DNA from: Rhodococcus sp. UNC23MFCrub1.1
GTDB taxonomy: Bacteria; Actinomycetota; Actinomycetes; Mycobacteriales; Mycobacteriaceae
Reading direction: 5' to 3'
Length of the DNA: 64,000 nucleotides
Assembly: GCF_000686025.1 (NCBI RefSeq)
Contig: NZ_JMLQ01000004.1
Coordinates: 124,001-188,000, forward strand
The notes below the pieces were generated by a model. It was not told the origin of the DNA. It searched no databases and worked only from the letters and a program-made list of their open reading frames with translations. The position numbers and the translations under genes were made by a program. Below, in pieces: positions 42,556-51,057 of the stretch. How positions within the stretch are numbered: position 1 is the first letter of the stretch; each line of letters begins with the position of its first letter.

Positions 42556-44568
42556 TCAGAGGGCGGCCGCGAGGCGGGTCCCTTGTTCGATCGCCCGCTT
42601 CGCGTCCACCTCCGCCGCCACGTCGGCGCCGCCGATGACGTCGACTACTGTTCCCGCAGCTGTGAGATCGTCCAGAAGATCGCGCACCGACTCCTGACCG
42701 GCGCACACGACGATCGTGTCGACCTCCAGTGCGCGTGTCCGTCCGTCGACGGTGATGTGAAGTCCGTCGTCGTCGATCCGGTCGTACCGCACCCCCGACA
42801 ACTGCGTCACGTTCCTGTTTCGCAGGGCAGCGCGATGCACCCAGCCGCTGGTCTTGCCGAGTCGCGTCCCGATCCGTCCCGCCGTCCGCTGCAGCAGGTA
42901 CACCTCGCGAGCCGCGGGGGGAGCGACGGCGGTGGCCACGGCACCCGCGGCCGCCGGATCGTCGGTGACTCCCCATTCCCGACGCCACTCCGCGGTGTGC
43001 AGAGTCGAGGAGTGTTCCGTGGTGAGGAACTCGCAGACGTCGACACCGATGCCGCCGGCCCCGATGACGGCCACGCGCCTGCCGACGTCGCGGTGGCCGA
43101 GCACCGCCTCGGCGTACGTGACGACGCTGGGGTGATCGATGCCGGGAATGGACGGGATGCGCGGCACCACACCCGTGGCCAGGACGACGCGATCGAAGTG
43201 CACGAGGTCCGCGGCGCCGGCCGTCGTGCCGAGCCGAACGTCGACCGTCGCTGCGGCGAGTGCGTGGGTGAAGTAGCGGACCGTCTCGGCGAACTCCTCC
43301 TTGCCGGGGATGCGCTGCGCGATCGCGAACTGGCCGCCGATCTCGTCGCGCGCCTCGAAGAGGGTGACGCGATGACCACGCTGCCCCAGTGCGACCGCGG
43401 TGGCGAGTCCCGCCGGGCCGGCGCCGACGACGGCGACCGTTCTCGCGGAGCGAGTCGGGGACAGCACGAGTTCGGTCTCCCGCCCGGCCCGCGGATTGAG
43501 CAGGCAGGACGCCTTGCGGTGGACGAAGACGTGGTCGAGACAGGCCTGGTTGCAGGCGATGCACGTGTTGATCTCGTCCCGTCGGCCGTTCCTCGCCTTG
43601 AGCAGCCAGTCGGGATCCGCCAGCATCGGGCGGGCCAGCGACACCAGGTGCGCGCTGCCGTCGGCGAGCAGGCGTTCGGCGACCTCCGGCATGTTGATCC
43701 GGTTCGCCGCCGCCACCGGCACCGTCACCACCTCGGTGAGGCGGCGGGTGAAGTCGATGAACGCGGCCCTCGGTACGGACGTCACGATGGTGGGCACGCG
43801 CGACTCGTGCCAGCCGAAGTCGGAGTCGAACAGATCGATCCCGGCTCCTTCGAGTTCGGTGGCGAGTGCCACGATCTCGTCCCACGTCTGACCGTTCTCG
43901 ACCAGATCGGCCAGCGAGATCCGGAACGAGAGCAGGAAGTCCGGTCCGACCGCTGCTCTGATGCGACGCACGATCTCCACCGGAAGGCGGCGCCGGTTCT
44001 CGGCGGACCCGCCCCATCGATCGGTGCGACGGTTCGTCCTCGGTGCGAGGAACTGGTTGAGGAAGTAGCCCTCGCCGCCCATGATCTCGACGCCGTCGTA
44101 GCCTGCGCGCTGCGCCAGGCGCGCGCACCGGACGTAGTGGCTGATCTGCCGTTCCACGCCCCGATCGGTGAGGCCGCGGGCGCGGAACGGGGTGATCGGC
44201 GACTTCCCACCCGACGCACTCACCGAGAGCGGATGGTAGGAGTAGCGGCCCGCGTGCAGGATCTGCAGCACGATCCGACCACCCTCGCGGTGCACGGCAT
44301 CGGTCACGCGTCGGTGGCGACGGGCCTCGAGACGGTTGGTCAACTTGGCCGCGAACGGAAGCAGCCAGCCGGTGCGATTGGGGGAGTAGCCCCCGGTGAC
44401 GACGAGTCCCACACCACCTCGGGCGCGCTCGGCGAAGTACGCGGCGAGCTTCTCGACGTCCTTCGCCCGATCCTCGAGTCCAGTGTGGATCGAGCCCATC
44501 ATCACCCGGTTGGGCAACGTCGTACGACCGACCGTGATCGGCGACAGCAGAACAGGGAATTCGGTCAT
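42556..44568 (-). CDS. fadH: 2,4-dienoyl-CoA reductase FadH-type flavoenzyme
   Basis: The 670-residue protein has an N-terminal old-yellow-enzyme FMN barrel. A Cys cluster for a [4Fe-4S] centre follows (CIACNQACLD and CLLNPRAG, about 335-365), then a C-terminal FAD/NADPH domain (VVGAGPAGLATAVALGQRGH; IGAGGIGVDVCEF). This is the FadH layout, acting in beta-oxidation of unsaturated fatty acids. A TAGGGT hexamer stands 6 nt before the ATG. It overlaps the -10 of the divergent MFS gene by two bases. Confidence 0.88.
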   Translation of the reverse strand: MTEFPVLLSPITVGRTTLPNRVMMGSIHTGLEDRAKDVEKLAAYFAERARGGVGLVVTGGYSPNRTGWLLPFAAKLTNRLEARRHRRVTDAVHREGGRIVLQILHAGRYSYHPLSVSASGGKSPITPFRARGLTDRGVERQISHYVRCARLAQRAGYDGVEIMGGEGYFLNQFLAPRTNRRTDRWGGSAENRRRLPVEIVRRIRAAVGPDFLLSFRISLADLVENGQTWDEIVALATELEGAGIDLFDSDFGWHESRVPTIVTSVPRAAFIDFTRRLTEVVTVPVAAANRINMPEVAERLLADGSAHLVSLARPMLADPDWLLKARNGRRDEINTCIACNQACLDHVFVHRKASCLLNPRAGRETELVLSPTRSARTVAVVGAGPAGLATAVALGQRGHRVTLFEARDEIGGQFAIAQRIPGKEEFAETVRYFTHALAAATVDVRLGTTAGAADLVHFDRVVLATGVVPRIPSIPGIDHPSVVTYAEAVLGHRDVGRRVAVIGAGGIGVDVCEFLTTEHSSTLHTAEWRREWGVTDDPAAAGAVATAVAPPAAREVYLLQRTAGRIGTRLGKTSGWVHRAALRNRNVTQLSGVRYDRIDDDGLHITVDGRTRALEVDTIVVCAGQESVRDLLDDLTAAGTVVDVIGGADVAAEVDAKRAIEQGTRLAAAL

Positions 44569-44574
44569 CTCGGC

Positions 44575-44584
44575 ACCCTATGCT
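44575..44584. promoter_or_regulatory. Overlapping divergent -10 elements (fadH / MFS)
   Basis: On the minus strand TAGGGT (44575-44580) lies 6 nt before the fadH ATG (44568). On the plus strand TATGCT (44579-44584) lies 7 nt before ATG 44592. The two -10 boxes share bases 44579-44580, so RNA polymerase could open only one promoter at a time. Both transcripts would be leaderless. The -35 regions would lie inside the opposite genes. Confidence 0.55.
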
Positions 44585-44591
44585 GCGAGAC

Positions 44592-45923
44592 ATGGTGGTC
44601 GTGGGCGCGCCCGGTGTCGTGACGAAGAAGCAGGTGCTGGCGTGGGGTTTCTGGGACTGGGGCGGCGCCGCCTTCCAGGCCGTGATCCTCACGTTCGTGT
44701 TCTCGGTATACCTGACCGACTCGGTGGGTGCCGATCTGCCCGGCGGAGTGTCCGCCACGTCGTGGTTGGGGTGGTCGCTCGGCATCGCCGGAGTTCTGGT
44801 CGCGGTCCTGGCTCCCGTCTCCGGTCAGCGCAGCGATGCCAGAGGTCGCCGCAAACGGCTCCTCTTCGTACTGTCGACCGCGACCGTCGTGTGCATGGCG
44901 GCACTGTTCTTCGTGAAGGACGACTACCACTACCTGTGGCTGGGCCTGATCCTGCTGTCCGTCGCCTCGGTGCTCTTCGAGGTGGCGCAGGTGCCCTACA
45001 CCGCGATGCTGCGTCAGGTCTCGACGCCCGACAATCTGGGTCGGGTGTCCGGATTCGGCTGGGCAATGGGCTATTTCGGCGGCATCGTCCTGCTGTTGAT
45101 GTGCTACTTCGGGTTCATCGCCGGCGCCGGCGACGAGCGCGGCCTGCTGGGCATCACCACCGAGGACGGCCTCAACATCCGGCTCGTGGCGCTGCTCGCG
45201 GCGGTGTGGTTTCTCGTGTTCTCGCTTCCCGTGCTCTTCGCGGTTCCCGAACTCCCCGTCACCGACCCCGAGGCGGCGGCCGCGCGAGCCGGCTACCTCG
45301 AGTCGTACCGCGTGCTGTGGCGCGACGTGTCCGAGCTGTGGCGCACCGACCGCCGCACCGTGTGGTTCCTCGTCGCGAGTGCTCTGTTCCGTGACGGTCT
45401 GGCCGGGGTCTTCACCTTCGGAGCGGTGTTGGCCGTCACCGTGTACGGCATCTCCAGTGCCGACGTGCTGCTCTTCGGGGTCGCCGCCAACGTCGTCGCC
45501 GCACTCGGCGCCGTCGTCGCGGGGCGTGTCGACGACGTGCTGGGGCCCAAGCTCGTCATCGTCGTCTCGCTCGTGTCGATGATCGTCGCCGGGCTGGTCC
45601 TGCTCGCCGTCTCGGGTCCCCTGATGTTCTGGATCTTCGGACTGATCCTGTGCCTGTTCGTCGGACCCGCACAGTCGGCGTCGCGCACCTTCCTGACCCG
45701 CATAGTCCCGCCCGGCCGGGAAGGCCAGATGTTCGGCCTCTACGCCACGACGGGACGCGCGGTCTCGTTCCTCGCTCCAAGCCTCTTCGGACTCTTCGTC
45801 TTCCTCTTCGACGCGGATCGGGCCGGCATCATCGGCATCGTGCTGGTGCTGGCGGCCGGGCTACTGGCCCTGCTCCGCGTCGCGGCACCCGAGGGTGATC
45901 GGGGGAGGGACGCGGCGGCGTGA
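44592..45923 (+). CDS. Atg22/UMF1-type MFS transporter (Rv2508c-like)
   Basis: The protein of about 443 residues has around 12 hydrophobic helices and the UMF1/Atg22 N-terminal motif VLAWGFWDWGGAAFQAVILT. QRSDARGRRKRLLF follows at the helix 2-3 loop. The substrate is unknown. The family includes vacuolar amino acid exporters in fungi, and bacterial members are uncharacterised. I prefer ATG 44592 because TATGCT is 7 nt upstream. ATG 44580 or GTG 44619 are alternatives. It overlaps the next gene by GTGA. Its position near cmrA matches Rv2508c in M. tuberculosis. Confidence 0.82.
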   Translation: MVVVGAPGVVTKKQVLAWGFWDWGGAAFQAVILTFVFSVYLTDSVGADLPGGVSATSWLGWSLGIAGVLVAVLAPVSGQRSDARGRRKRLLFVLSTATVVCMAALFFVKDDYHYLWLGLILLSVASVLFEVAQVPYTAMLRQVSTPDNLGRVSGFGWAMGYFGGIVLLLMCYFGFIAGAGDERGLLGITTEDGLNIRLVALLAAVWFLVFSLPVLFAVPELPVTDPEAAAARAGYLESYRVLWRDVSELWRTDRRTVWFLVASALFRDGLAGVFTFGAVLAVTVYGISSADVLLFGVAANVVAALGAVVAGRVDDVLGPKLVIVVSLVSMIVAGLVLLAVSGPLMFWIFGLILCLFVGPAQSASRTFLTRIVPPGREGQMFGLYATTGRAVSFLAPSLFGLFVFLFDADRAGIIGIVLVLAAGLLALLRVAAPEGDRGRDAAA

Positions 45924-46516
45924 AGGTCGACCACAAGAAGGAGATCGCGACGTACAGCGCTCGACTCGGGGTGTTCGACGTGGTCGAGGTGCCGCCCCTG
46001 CAGTACCTCACGATCGACGGGGACGGTGATCCGAACACGACCGCCTGGACCGACGCGGTGTCGTCTCTGTATCCGCTCGCGTACGGCCTGAAGTTCCTCG
46101 CCAAGCGTGAACTCGGCAGAGACCACGTGGTGATGCCGCTCGAAGCGCTGTGGTGGGCGGACGACTGGGCGTCGTTCACCCGCGAGCGGGACCCGTCGCG
46201 ATGGCGATGGACCGCGATGATCATGACCCCCGACTGGATCACGGCCGAGCATCTGGAGACCGTCCGCGAACAGAAGGCGGGCCCGCGGACAGGCGACGTG
46301 CGCCTGATACGTCTCGACGAGGGGCTGTGCGTGCAGACGCTGCACGTCGGGTCCTACGACGACGAGGCGCCGGTGCTCGCGCACATGCACGACGTCGTCG
46401 TCCCGGCGCACTCGCTCCGGATGACGGGACGTCATCACGAGATCTATCTCGGCGACCCACGGCGTGTGGTGGCCGACAAGCTGAGAACGATTCTGCGACA
46501 ACCGGTCACGCGCTAA
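45920..46516 (+). CDS. GyrI-like small-molecule-binding domain protein
   Basis: The 198-residue protein has the GyrI/AraC-effector-binding fold pattern: DVVEVPPLQYLTIDGDGDPN, WTAMIMTPDWIT, and CVQTLHVGSYDDEAPVLAHM with Tyr/Asp/Glu of the binding cleft. Stand-alone members hydrolyse or bind hydrophobic cationic compounds. The first gene of the pair is a transporter and the two overlap by GTGA, so they may handle the same compound. It overlaps the convergent hydrolase by 4 bp. Confidence 0.8.
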   Translation: MKVDHKKEIATYSARLGVFDVVEVPPLQYLTIDGDGDPNTTAWTDAVSSLYPLAYGLKFLAKRELGRDHVVMPLEALWWADDWASFTRERDPSRWRWTAMIMTPDWITAEHLETVREQKAGPRTGDVRLIRLDEGLCVQTLHVGSYDDEAPVLAHMHDVVVPAHSLRMTGRHHEIYLGDPRRVVADKLRTILRQPVTR

Positions 46517-47322
46517 CGCGCGAGGACCTCGTCCGCCAGTCGGTCCGGATCGTCCTCCGGCACCCAGTGGCTGACACTCAATTCGACGAACTCGTAGGGG
46601 CCGGTGACGTGCTGGGCGCACCGCTCGGCGGCGGCGCGGCCGACCGCGGTGTCCTGGTTACCCCACACGTAGGTGGTCGGCACCTCGACGGACGGGAGAT
46701 CCGCGAAGTCGCGCGTCATGGCGCGGTACCACTCCAGCGCGGCGGTGAGCGTCTCACGCCGGCCGACCACCGGAAGATGCTGCGAGACGATCGTCGGATC
46801 GGCGGCACCGGAGAACATGGCGATCAACCGGCGGGCGTCGTCCTCGAGCAGCAGATCCTCCGCCTTGCCGGGCTGACGGAAGAGAGTCATGTACTCGCTG
46901 CGCTTCTTCTGGTCCTCGTCTTCGCGGATCGCCCATCCGAAGGCGGCCGGGTGCGGGACGGACACTGCGGTGAGGGTGCGCACGCGATCCGGATGCAGCG
47001 CCGCGACGTACCAGGCGACGATCGACCCCCAGTCGTGCCCCACGAGATCGACTGCCGCGAAGCCCAGTTCGTCGAGCATTCCGATGACGTCGGCGACCAG
47101 CAGGTCGACGCGGTAAGCGTCGGTACCGGTCGGACGGGCACCGGGGGAGTACCCGCGCTGGTTCGGCACGACGACGTCGCGGCCCGCGTCCGCCATGCGG
47201 ATCGCCACGTCGCGCCAACTCGCGGACGTCTCGGGAAAACCGTGCAGGAGAAGGGCCGGGCGGTCGCCGGGGGTTCCGTAGCGGTCCGCGTCGAAGGTCA
47301 GGTCACCGACTGAGATCTGCAT
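46513..47322 (-). CDS. Alpha/beta hydrolase (epoxide-hydrolase-like)
   Basis: The 269-residue enzyme has the oxyanion motif LLHGFPETSASW and the nucleophile elbow LVGHDWGSIVAW with Asp, as in epoxide hydrolases and haloalkane dehalogenases. The catalytic His is in LSVSHWVPEDDPD. A Tyr pair in the cap would distinguish epoxide hydrolase, and ALEWYRAM is consistent. It lies 20 bp downstream of the DesT-like TetR gene on the same strand, so the two may be cotranscribed and linked to lipid metabolism. Confidence 0.85.
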   Translation of the reverse strand: MQISVGDLTFDADRYGTPGDRPALLLHGFPETSASWRDVAIRMADAGRDVVVPNQRGYSPGARPTGTDAYRVDLLVADVIGMLDELGFAAVDLVGHDWGSIVAWYVAALHPDRVRTLTAVSVPHPAAFGWAIREDEDQKKRSEYMTLFRQPGKAEDLLLEDDARRLIAMFSGAADPTIVSQHLPVVGRRETLTAALEWYRAMTRDFADLPSVEVPTTYVWGNQDTAVGRAAAERCAQHVTGPYEFVELSVSHWVPEDDPDRLADEVLAR

Positions 47323-47342
47323 GGGGAAAGGCTATCGGGTCC

Positions 47343-48020
47343 TCACGCTCCGAGTGCGGCTGCCGACGTCCGTGCGCCGCGGACGTTCCGAGGCTGCCAC
47401 TGGCCCATTCCCAGCATGATCACGCGCAGCTGGGACAGCGCGCGTTCGACGATGTCGCGTTCGGCCGCGCCGGCGGGCGTCACCTCGACCAGGTCCACCA
47501 CCGTCGCCAGCATCGTGTTGACGATGAGGTCGGCGACCATCTCGAGATCGTCGCCGGGCCACGACGACAGGGCGGGGGTCCGGGACAGGTCCTGGGTGAG
47601 CTCGTGCACGATCATTCGCAGCTCGGTCTCGATCGCGCGCCGGACCTCCACCACCCCGCCGGACCGCTCGCGGATCAGGAAGCGGAACTGGACGTCGTGT
47701 TCGCGGATCTCGCCCACCAGCAGTTCGAGCGACTCGCGCGCGTTGTCCGCGGACGGGTGACGACGGACGTCGCGCAGGATCTTGCGAAGGACGCGCATGC
47801 TGTCCTCGACGACCGCGACTCCGAGGTCCTCCATCGACGCGAAGTGGCGGTAGAACGCCGTCGGCACAATTCCTGCCGCGCGCGTGACCTCCCGCAGGCT
47901 CACGCTGGAGAAACTGCGGTCCGCGATGGCGTCCAGCGTTCCGTCCACGAGTGCCCGCCGGGTGCGTTCCTTGCGTTCGGCCCTGCTGGCCGTCGTGGAA
48001 CCTACGGAATTCTCGGACAT
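47343..48020 (-). CDS. DesT-like TetR regulator of the desaturase operon
   Basis: The 225-residue protein has a TetR HTH (SFSSVSLREVTRAAGIVPTA, FYRHFASMEDLGVAVVED). That sequence and QFRFLIRERSGG closely resemble Pseudomonas DesT, which senses acyl-CoA unsaturation and represses a desaturase/reductase operon. Here it is divergent from exactly such genes. TAATGT lies 6 nt before the ATG, predicting a leaderless transcript. The dyads at 48148-48180 are the likely operator. The DesT assignment is from memory of that family. Confidence 0.85.
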   Translation of the reverse strand: MSENSVGSTTASRAERKERTRRALVDGTLDAIADRSFSSVSLREVTRAAGIVPTAFYRHFASMEDLGVAVVEDSMRVLRKILRDVRRHPSADNARESLELLVGEIREHDVQFRFLIRERSGGVVEVRRAIETELRMIVHELTQDLSRTPALSSWPGDDLEMVADLIVNTMLATVVDLVEVTPAGAAERDIVERALSQLRVIMLGMGQWQPRNVRGARTSAAALGA

Positions 48021-48147
48021 TCCTCGACATTAACCGACAACGGTGTATGGGTGTGCACTTCCGCCGCCCGAGAGCCTGGCGGGTCACTGCTGCTCACGGT
48101 ACGTGTCCGTCGTCACATTGGCCTTGAAAGTTGCCGGTACGGGCTGT

Positions 48148-48180
48148 CACACTCGGTTCCAGTGAACGAGTGTGCACTGG
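48148..48180. promoter_or_regulatory. Overlapping dyads: probable DesT-like operator of the desaturase operon
   Basis: CACACTCG (48148-48155) pairs with CGAGTGTG (48167-48174). CCAGTG (48159-48164) pairs with CACTGG (48175-48180), with inner matches between. The core AGTGAACGAGTGTGCACT matches 14 of 18 positions of the Pseudomonas DesT site as I remember it (AGTGAACGCTTGTTGACT). It lies 43-75 bp before the reductase start and 128 bp or more from the TetR start. Confidence 0.65.
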
Positions 48181-48222
48181 AGAAGTGATCCGGTCACCGG
48201 CCCGTCATTCGAGGAGGACGAC

Positions 48223-49344
48223 TTGAGCATCGCCACCACCCCCACATCGCGCGGCCGTCGCAGTTCGCTGCTGTCCAGGTTGCGGCCCCGGTTGCTCGAG
48301 ACGCTGACGACGCCGCACGCGGTCGATCGGTACCTCGAACTCGTCGACCCCATGATGACTGTCGACGACATGCGCGCCGAGGTGGTGGCCGTCCGTCACC
48401 AGACTCCCGACACCGTCACGCTGACGCTGCGCCCCACGTGGCAGTGGAAGGGGTTCTCCGCCGGCCACTTCGTGCAGATCGGCGTCGTGGTCGACGGCGT
48501 CCGGCACACGCGTTGCTACTCCCCGGCAGGTACCGCCGGAACCGACGACGACACGATCGAGCTCACCGTCAAGGCTCAGCCCGACGGCATCGTGTCCAAC
48601 TACCTGGTCGCCTCGGCGAAGCCCGGTCTCGTGGTCAATCTCGCGCCGGCCACGGGCACCTTCGAGCTCCCGAGCCCGCGGCCGGACCACGTTCTGCTGA
48701 TCAGTGGTGGAAGCGGCATCACCCCGGTGATGTCGATGCTGCGCACGCTGGTGCACGAGGGGTACACCGGACGCGTGGCATTCCTGCACTACGCCTACAC
48801 GGAGAACGACGTCTGCTACCGCGCCGAACTCGACCGCATCGCGGCCGAGAACGACAACGTGGACGTTCTGTACGCGTACACCGATCAGCAGAACGGTGGT
48901 CATCTGCACGGATTCTTCGACACCGAGCACCTGAACGCCGCAGCACCCTGGCACGCCTCGGCGCAGACGTTCCTGTGTGGTCCGCCCGGGTTGATGAAGG
49001 GTGTCAGGTCGGTGTTCGACGACCTCGGGCTCTCCGAGTCGTTGTTCTCGGAGGAGTTCGTCACCGCCGTTCCGGTCGTCGACGGGGATGCCTCGGGAAC
49101 CGTGTCGTTCTCGGGTTCGTCCGTCGAGGCGGAGAACGACGGCGCCACCCTCCTGGAGCAGGCCGAGAATGCCGGGCTGACACCGGAATTCGGCTGCAGG
49201 ATGGGAATCTGCTTCACCTGCACGGCAATCAAGAAGTCGGGATGCACCCGCAACGTCAAGACCGGTGAGCTCGACTCCGATCCGGACAACGAAATCCAGC
49301 TCTGCATCTCCGTCCCCGTGGGCGACGTCGACATCGACGTCTGA
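48223..49344 (+). CDS. Ferredoxin reductase with C-terminal [2Fe-2S] domain (desaturase electron donor)
   Basis: The 373-residue protein has a flavin domain (HFVQIGVVVDGVRHTRCYSP), an NAD(P)H domain (LLISGGSGITPVMSMLRTL, QTFLCGPPGLM) and a plant-type [2Fe-2S] ferredoxin domain (GCRMGICFTC and a final Cys in IQLCISVPVGD). It matches Rv3230c, the partner of the DesA3 desaturase in M. tuberculosis, and would pass electrons from NADPH to the next gene's product. The start is an unusual TTG at 48223, chosen because gaggagga lies immediately upstream. Confidence 0.92.
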   Translation: MSIATTPTSRGRRSSLLSRLRPRLLETLTTPHAVDRYLELVDPMMTVDDMRAEVVAVRHQTPDTVTLTLRPTWQWKGFSAGHFVQIGVVVDGVRHTRCYSPAGTAGTDDDTIELTVKAQPDGIVSNYLVASAKPGLVVNLAPATGTFELPSPRPDHVLLISGGSGITPVMSMLRTLVHEGYTGRVAFLHYAYTENDVCYRAELDRIAAENDNVDVLYAYTDQQNGGHLHGFFDTEHLNAAAPWHASAQTFLCGPPGLMKGVRSVFDDLGLSESLFSEEFVTAVPVVDGDASGTVSFSGSSVEAENDGATLLEQAENAGLTPEFGCRMGICFTCTAIKKSGCTRNVKTGELDSDPDNEIQLCISVPVGDVDIDV

Positions 49345-49374
49345 CCCATCCACATACTCGAAGAGGAGGTCACC

Positions 49375-50586
49375 ATGTTCGGACTCTCACTGTCCTTTCT
49401 CCCGTTCATCGGTTCCAGCTCGGCGCCCGACACCGCGACGTCCGGCGTCGACGTGATGGACGAGCCGGGAACCGACGGACCTGTCGTCCTGAGCTACGAA
49501 GCCGTGGAGGAACTCGGACGCAAGCTCGACGACCTGCGCGCCCGCACCGTCGCGGATCTGGGTCAGGAGGACCGCGACTACATCTTCAAGATCATCAAGG
49601 CGCAGCGCGGACTCGAGGTCGCCGGTCGCGGACTGATGTACTTCGGCTTCTTCCCGCCGGCCTGGATCGCCGCCGTCAGCGCCCTGAGCCTGTCGAAGAT
49701 CCTCGACAACATGGAGATCGGCCACAACGTCATGCACGGCCAGTACGACTGGATGCGTGAGCCGGGCCTGAACTCCAAGGTCTTCGAGTGGGACAACACG
49801 TGCCCCGGTGACCAGTGGCGCCACTCGCACAACTACATGCACCACACGTACACCAACATCCTCGACATGGACCGCGACATCGGTTACGGCATCCTGCGGA
49901 TGGACAGCGCGCAGAAGTGGAACCCGTACTACCTGGGCAACCCGATCTACGCGTTCCTGCTCATGACCTTCTTCGAGTGGGGCGTCATGATGCACGACCT
50001 GGAGGCCGAGAACGTCATCCAGGGCAAGCGCAAATGGCACGACGTCAAGCCCCTGCTCGAGGGCTGGTGGAAGAAGGCCGGACGACAGGTCCTCAAGGAC
50101 TACATCGTCTTCCCCGCGCTGACCGGGCCGATGTTCGTCCCGACGCTGGTGGGCAACTTCACCGCCAACATCGTCCGCAACGTGTGGGCCTACTCCATCA
50201 TCTTCTGCGGCCACTTCCCGACGGGCGTGCAGACGTTCACCGTCGAGGAGACCGCGCAGGAGACCCGCGGCCAGTGGTACGTGCGTCAGATGCTCGGCTC
50301 CGCGAACATCGAGGGTGGGGACCTGTTCCACATCATGTCCGGCAACCTCTCGCACCAGATCGAGCACCACCTTTTCCCCGACCTGCCCGCGCACCGCTAC
50401 CCGCAGATCGCACCCGAGGTCAAGGCGCTCTGTGAGGAGTACGGCCTTCCGTACAACACTGGTGGCTTCTTCCATCAGATCGGTACTGTGTGGGGCAAGA
50501 TCTTCCGACTCGCCCTTCCCGACCGGTTCACCGGTGTGGACAAGGTGACCGGTGTGATCATCGAGCGCGAAAAAGCTGCAGCCTGA
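49375..50586 (+). CDS. desA3: Membrane acyl-CoA delta-9 desaturase (DesA3-like)
   Basis: The 403-residue membrane protein has three His boxes for the diiron centre: HNVMHG (about 119-124), HSHNYMHH (about 151-158) and HQIEHH (about 327-332). About four membrane helices lie between them. It introduces a double bond into stearoyl/palmitoyl-CoA. A gaggaggtcacc ribosome site precedes the ATG. It is 30 bp downstream of its reductase gene, so both are under the dyad operator and the divergent DesT-like regulator. Confidence 0.93.
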   Translation: MFGLSLSFLPFIGSSSAPDTATSGVDVMDEPGTDGPVVLSYEAVEELGRKLDDLRARTVADLGQEDRDYIFKIIKAQRGLEVAGRGLMYFGFFPPAWIAAVSALSLSKILDNMEIGHNVMHGQYDWMREPGLNSKVFEWDNTCPGDQWRHSHNYMHHTYTNILDMDRDIGYGILRMDSAQKWNPYYLGNPIYAFLLMTFFEWGVMMHDLEAENVIQGKRKWHDVKPLLEGWWKKAGRQVLKDYIVFPALTGPMFVPTLVGNFTANIVRNVWAYSIIFCGHFPTGVQTFTVEETAQETRGQWYVRQMLGSANIEGGDLFHIMSGNLSHQIEHHLFPDLPAHRYPQIAPEVKALCEEYGLPYNTGGFFHQIGTVWGKIFRLALPDRFTGVDKVTGVIIEREKAAA

Positions 50587-50597
50587 GAGGTAGTGCC

Positions 50598-50846
50598 ATG
50601 GTCGGCAAGTTCGAACGCAACAAGGACACCGTGCAGGAACTGACCGAGTCCGCGGCGACCCACGTCGGACGCATCGCGGTCATCATCGCCACGGCAGTCC
50701 GCGACGTCACCCGCGAGATCGGTGACCTCGTCACCGACGGCATCGAGATGAGGGAAGCGTCGCGCCGGGCACAGTCCGACACGCGCACCTTCGAGGTGAT
50801 CGAGGGGGACTTCGAGGAGTCGTCCAGGCGGTCGAACGGTCGCTGA
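50598..50846 (+). CDS. Small protein of unknown function at the end of the desaturase operon
   Basis: The 82-residue protein is predicted mainly helical: MVGKFERNKDTVQELTESAA, then THVGRIAVIIATAVRDVTRE as an amphipathic or weakly hydrophobic helix, then an acidic/polar tail. It starts 11 bp after the desaturase stop and precedes a strong terminator, so it belongs to the operon. It could modulate the desaturase or tether it, but nothing in the sequence fixes a role. I do not recognise a family. Confidence 0.7.
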   Translation: MVGKFERNKDTVQELTESAATHVGRIAVIIATAVRDVTREIGDLVTDGIEMREASRRAQSDTRTFEVIEGDFEESSRRSNGR

Positions 50847-50860
50847 CCCGGAGCCTCACG

Positions 50861-50893
50861 ACGGCGCCGCACCCATGACGGGTGCGGCGCCGT
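50861..50893 (+). terminator. Terminator of the desaturase operon
   Basis: ACGGCGCCGCACCC (50861-50874) pairs perfectly with GGGTGCGGCGCCGT (50880-50893) around the loop atgac. The 14-bp GC-rich stem is 15 bp after the last stop codon and is followed by tgtcgtg, without a strong T-run. Confidence 0.85.
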
Positions 50894-51057
50894 TGTCGTG
50901 TGTGGGTGCCGGCTCGGTCGTTGCCGTTGGGCTGGGCTTCGCGCACCGCGGTTCGTCCCGTGCACTCCCCATCGGGGGAGCACCACGCGAACTGCGCCGC
51001 GGGGTATGTGCGCCCGGCATGGGTGCGCACGGCGGCGGGGTCGGTCACACTGTCCCG

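Noticed and set aside
42583-44622. Long open frame (about 680 codons) on the plus strand opposite fadH, and a similar one on the minus strand reaching 44785
   Set aside because: They are antisense or frame-shifted shadows of fadH caused by high GC. Their translations are rich in Arg/Gly/His and show no domain, while fadH has full motifs.
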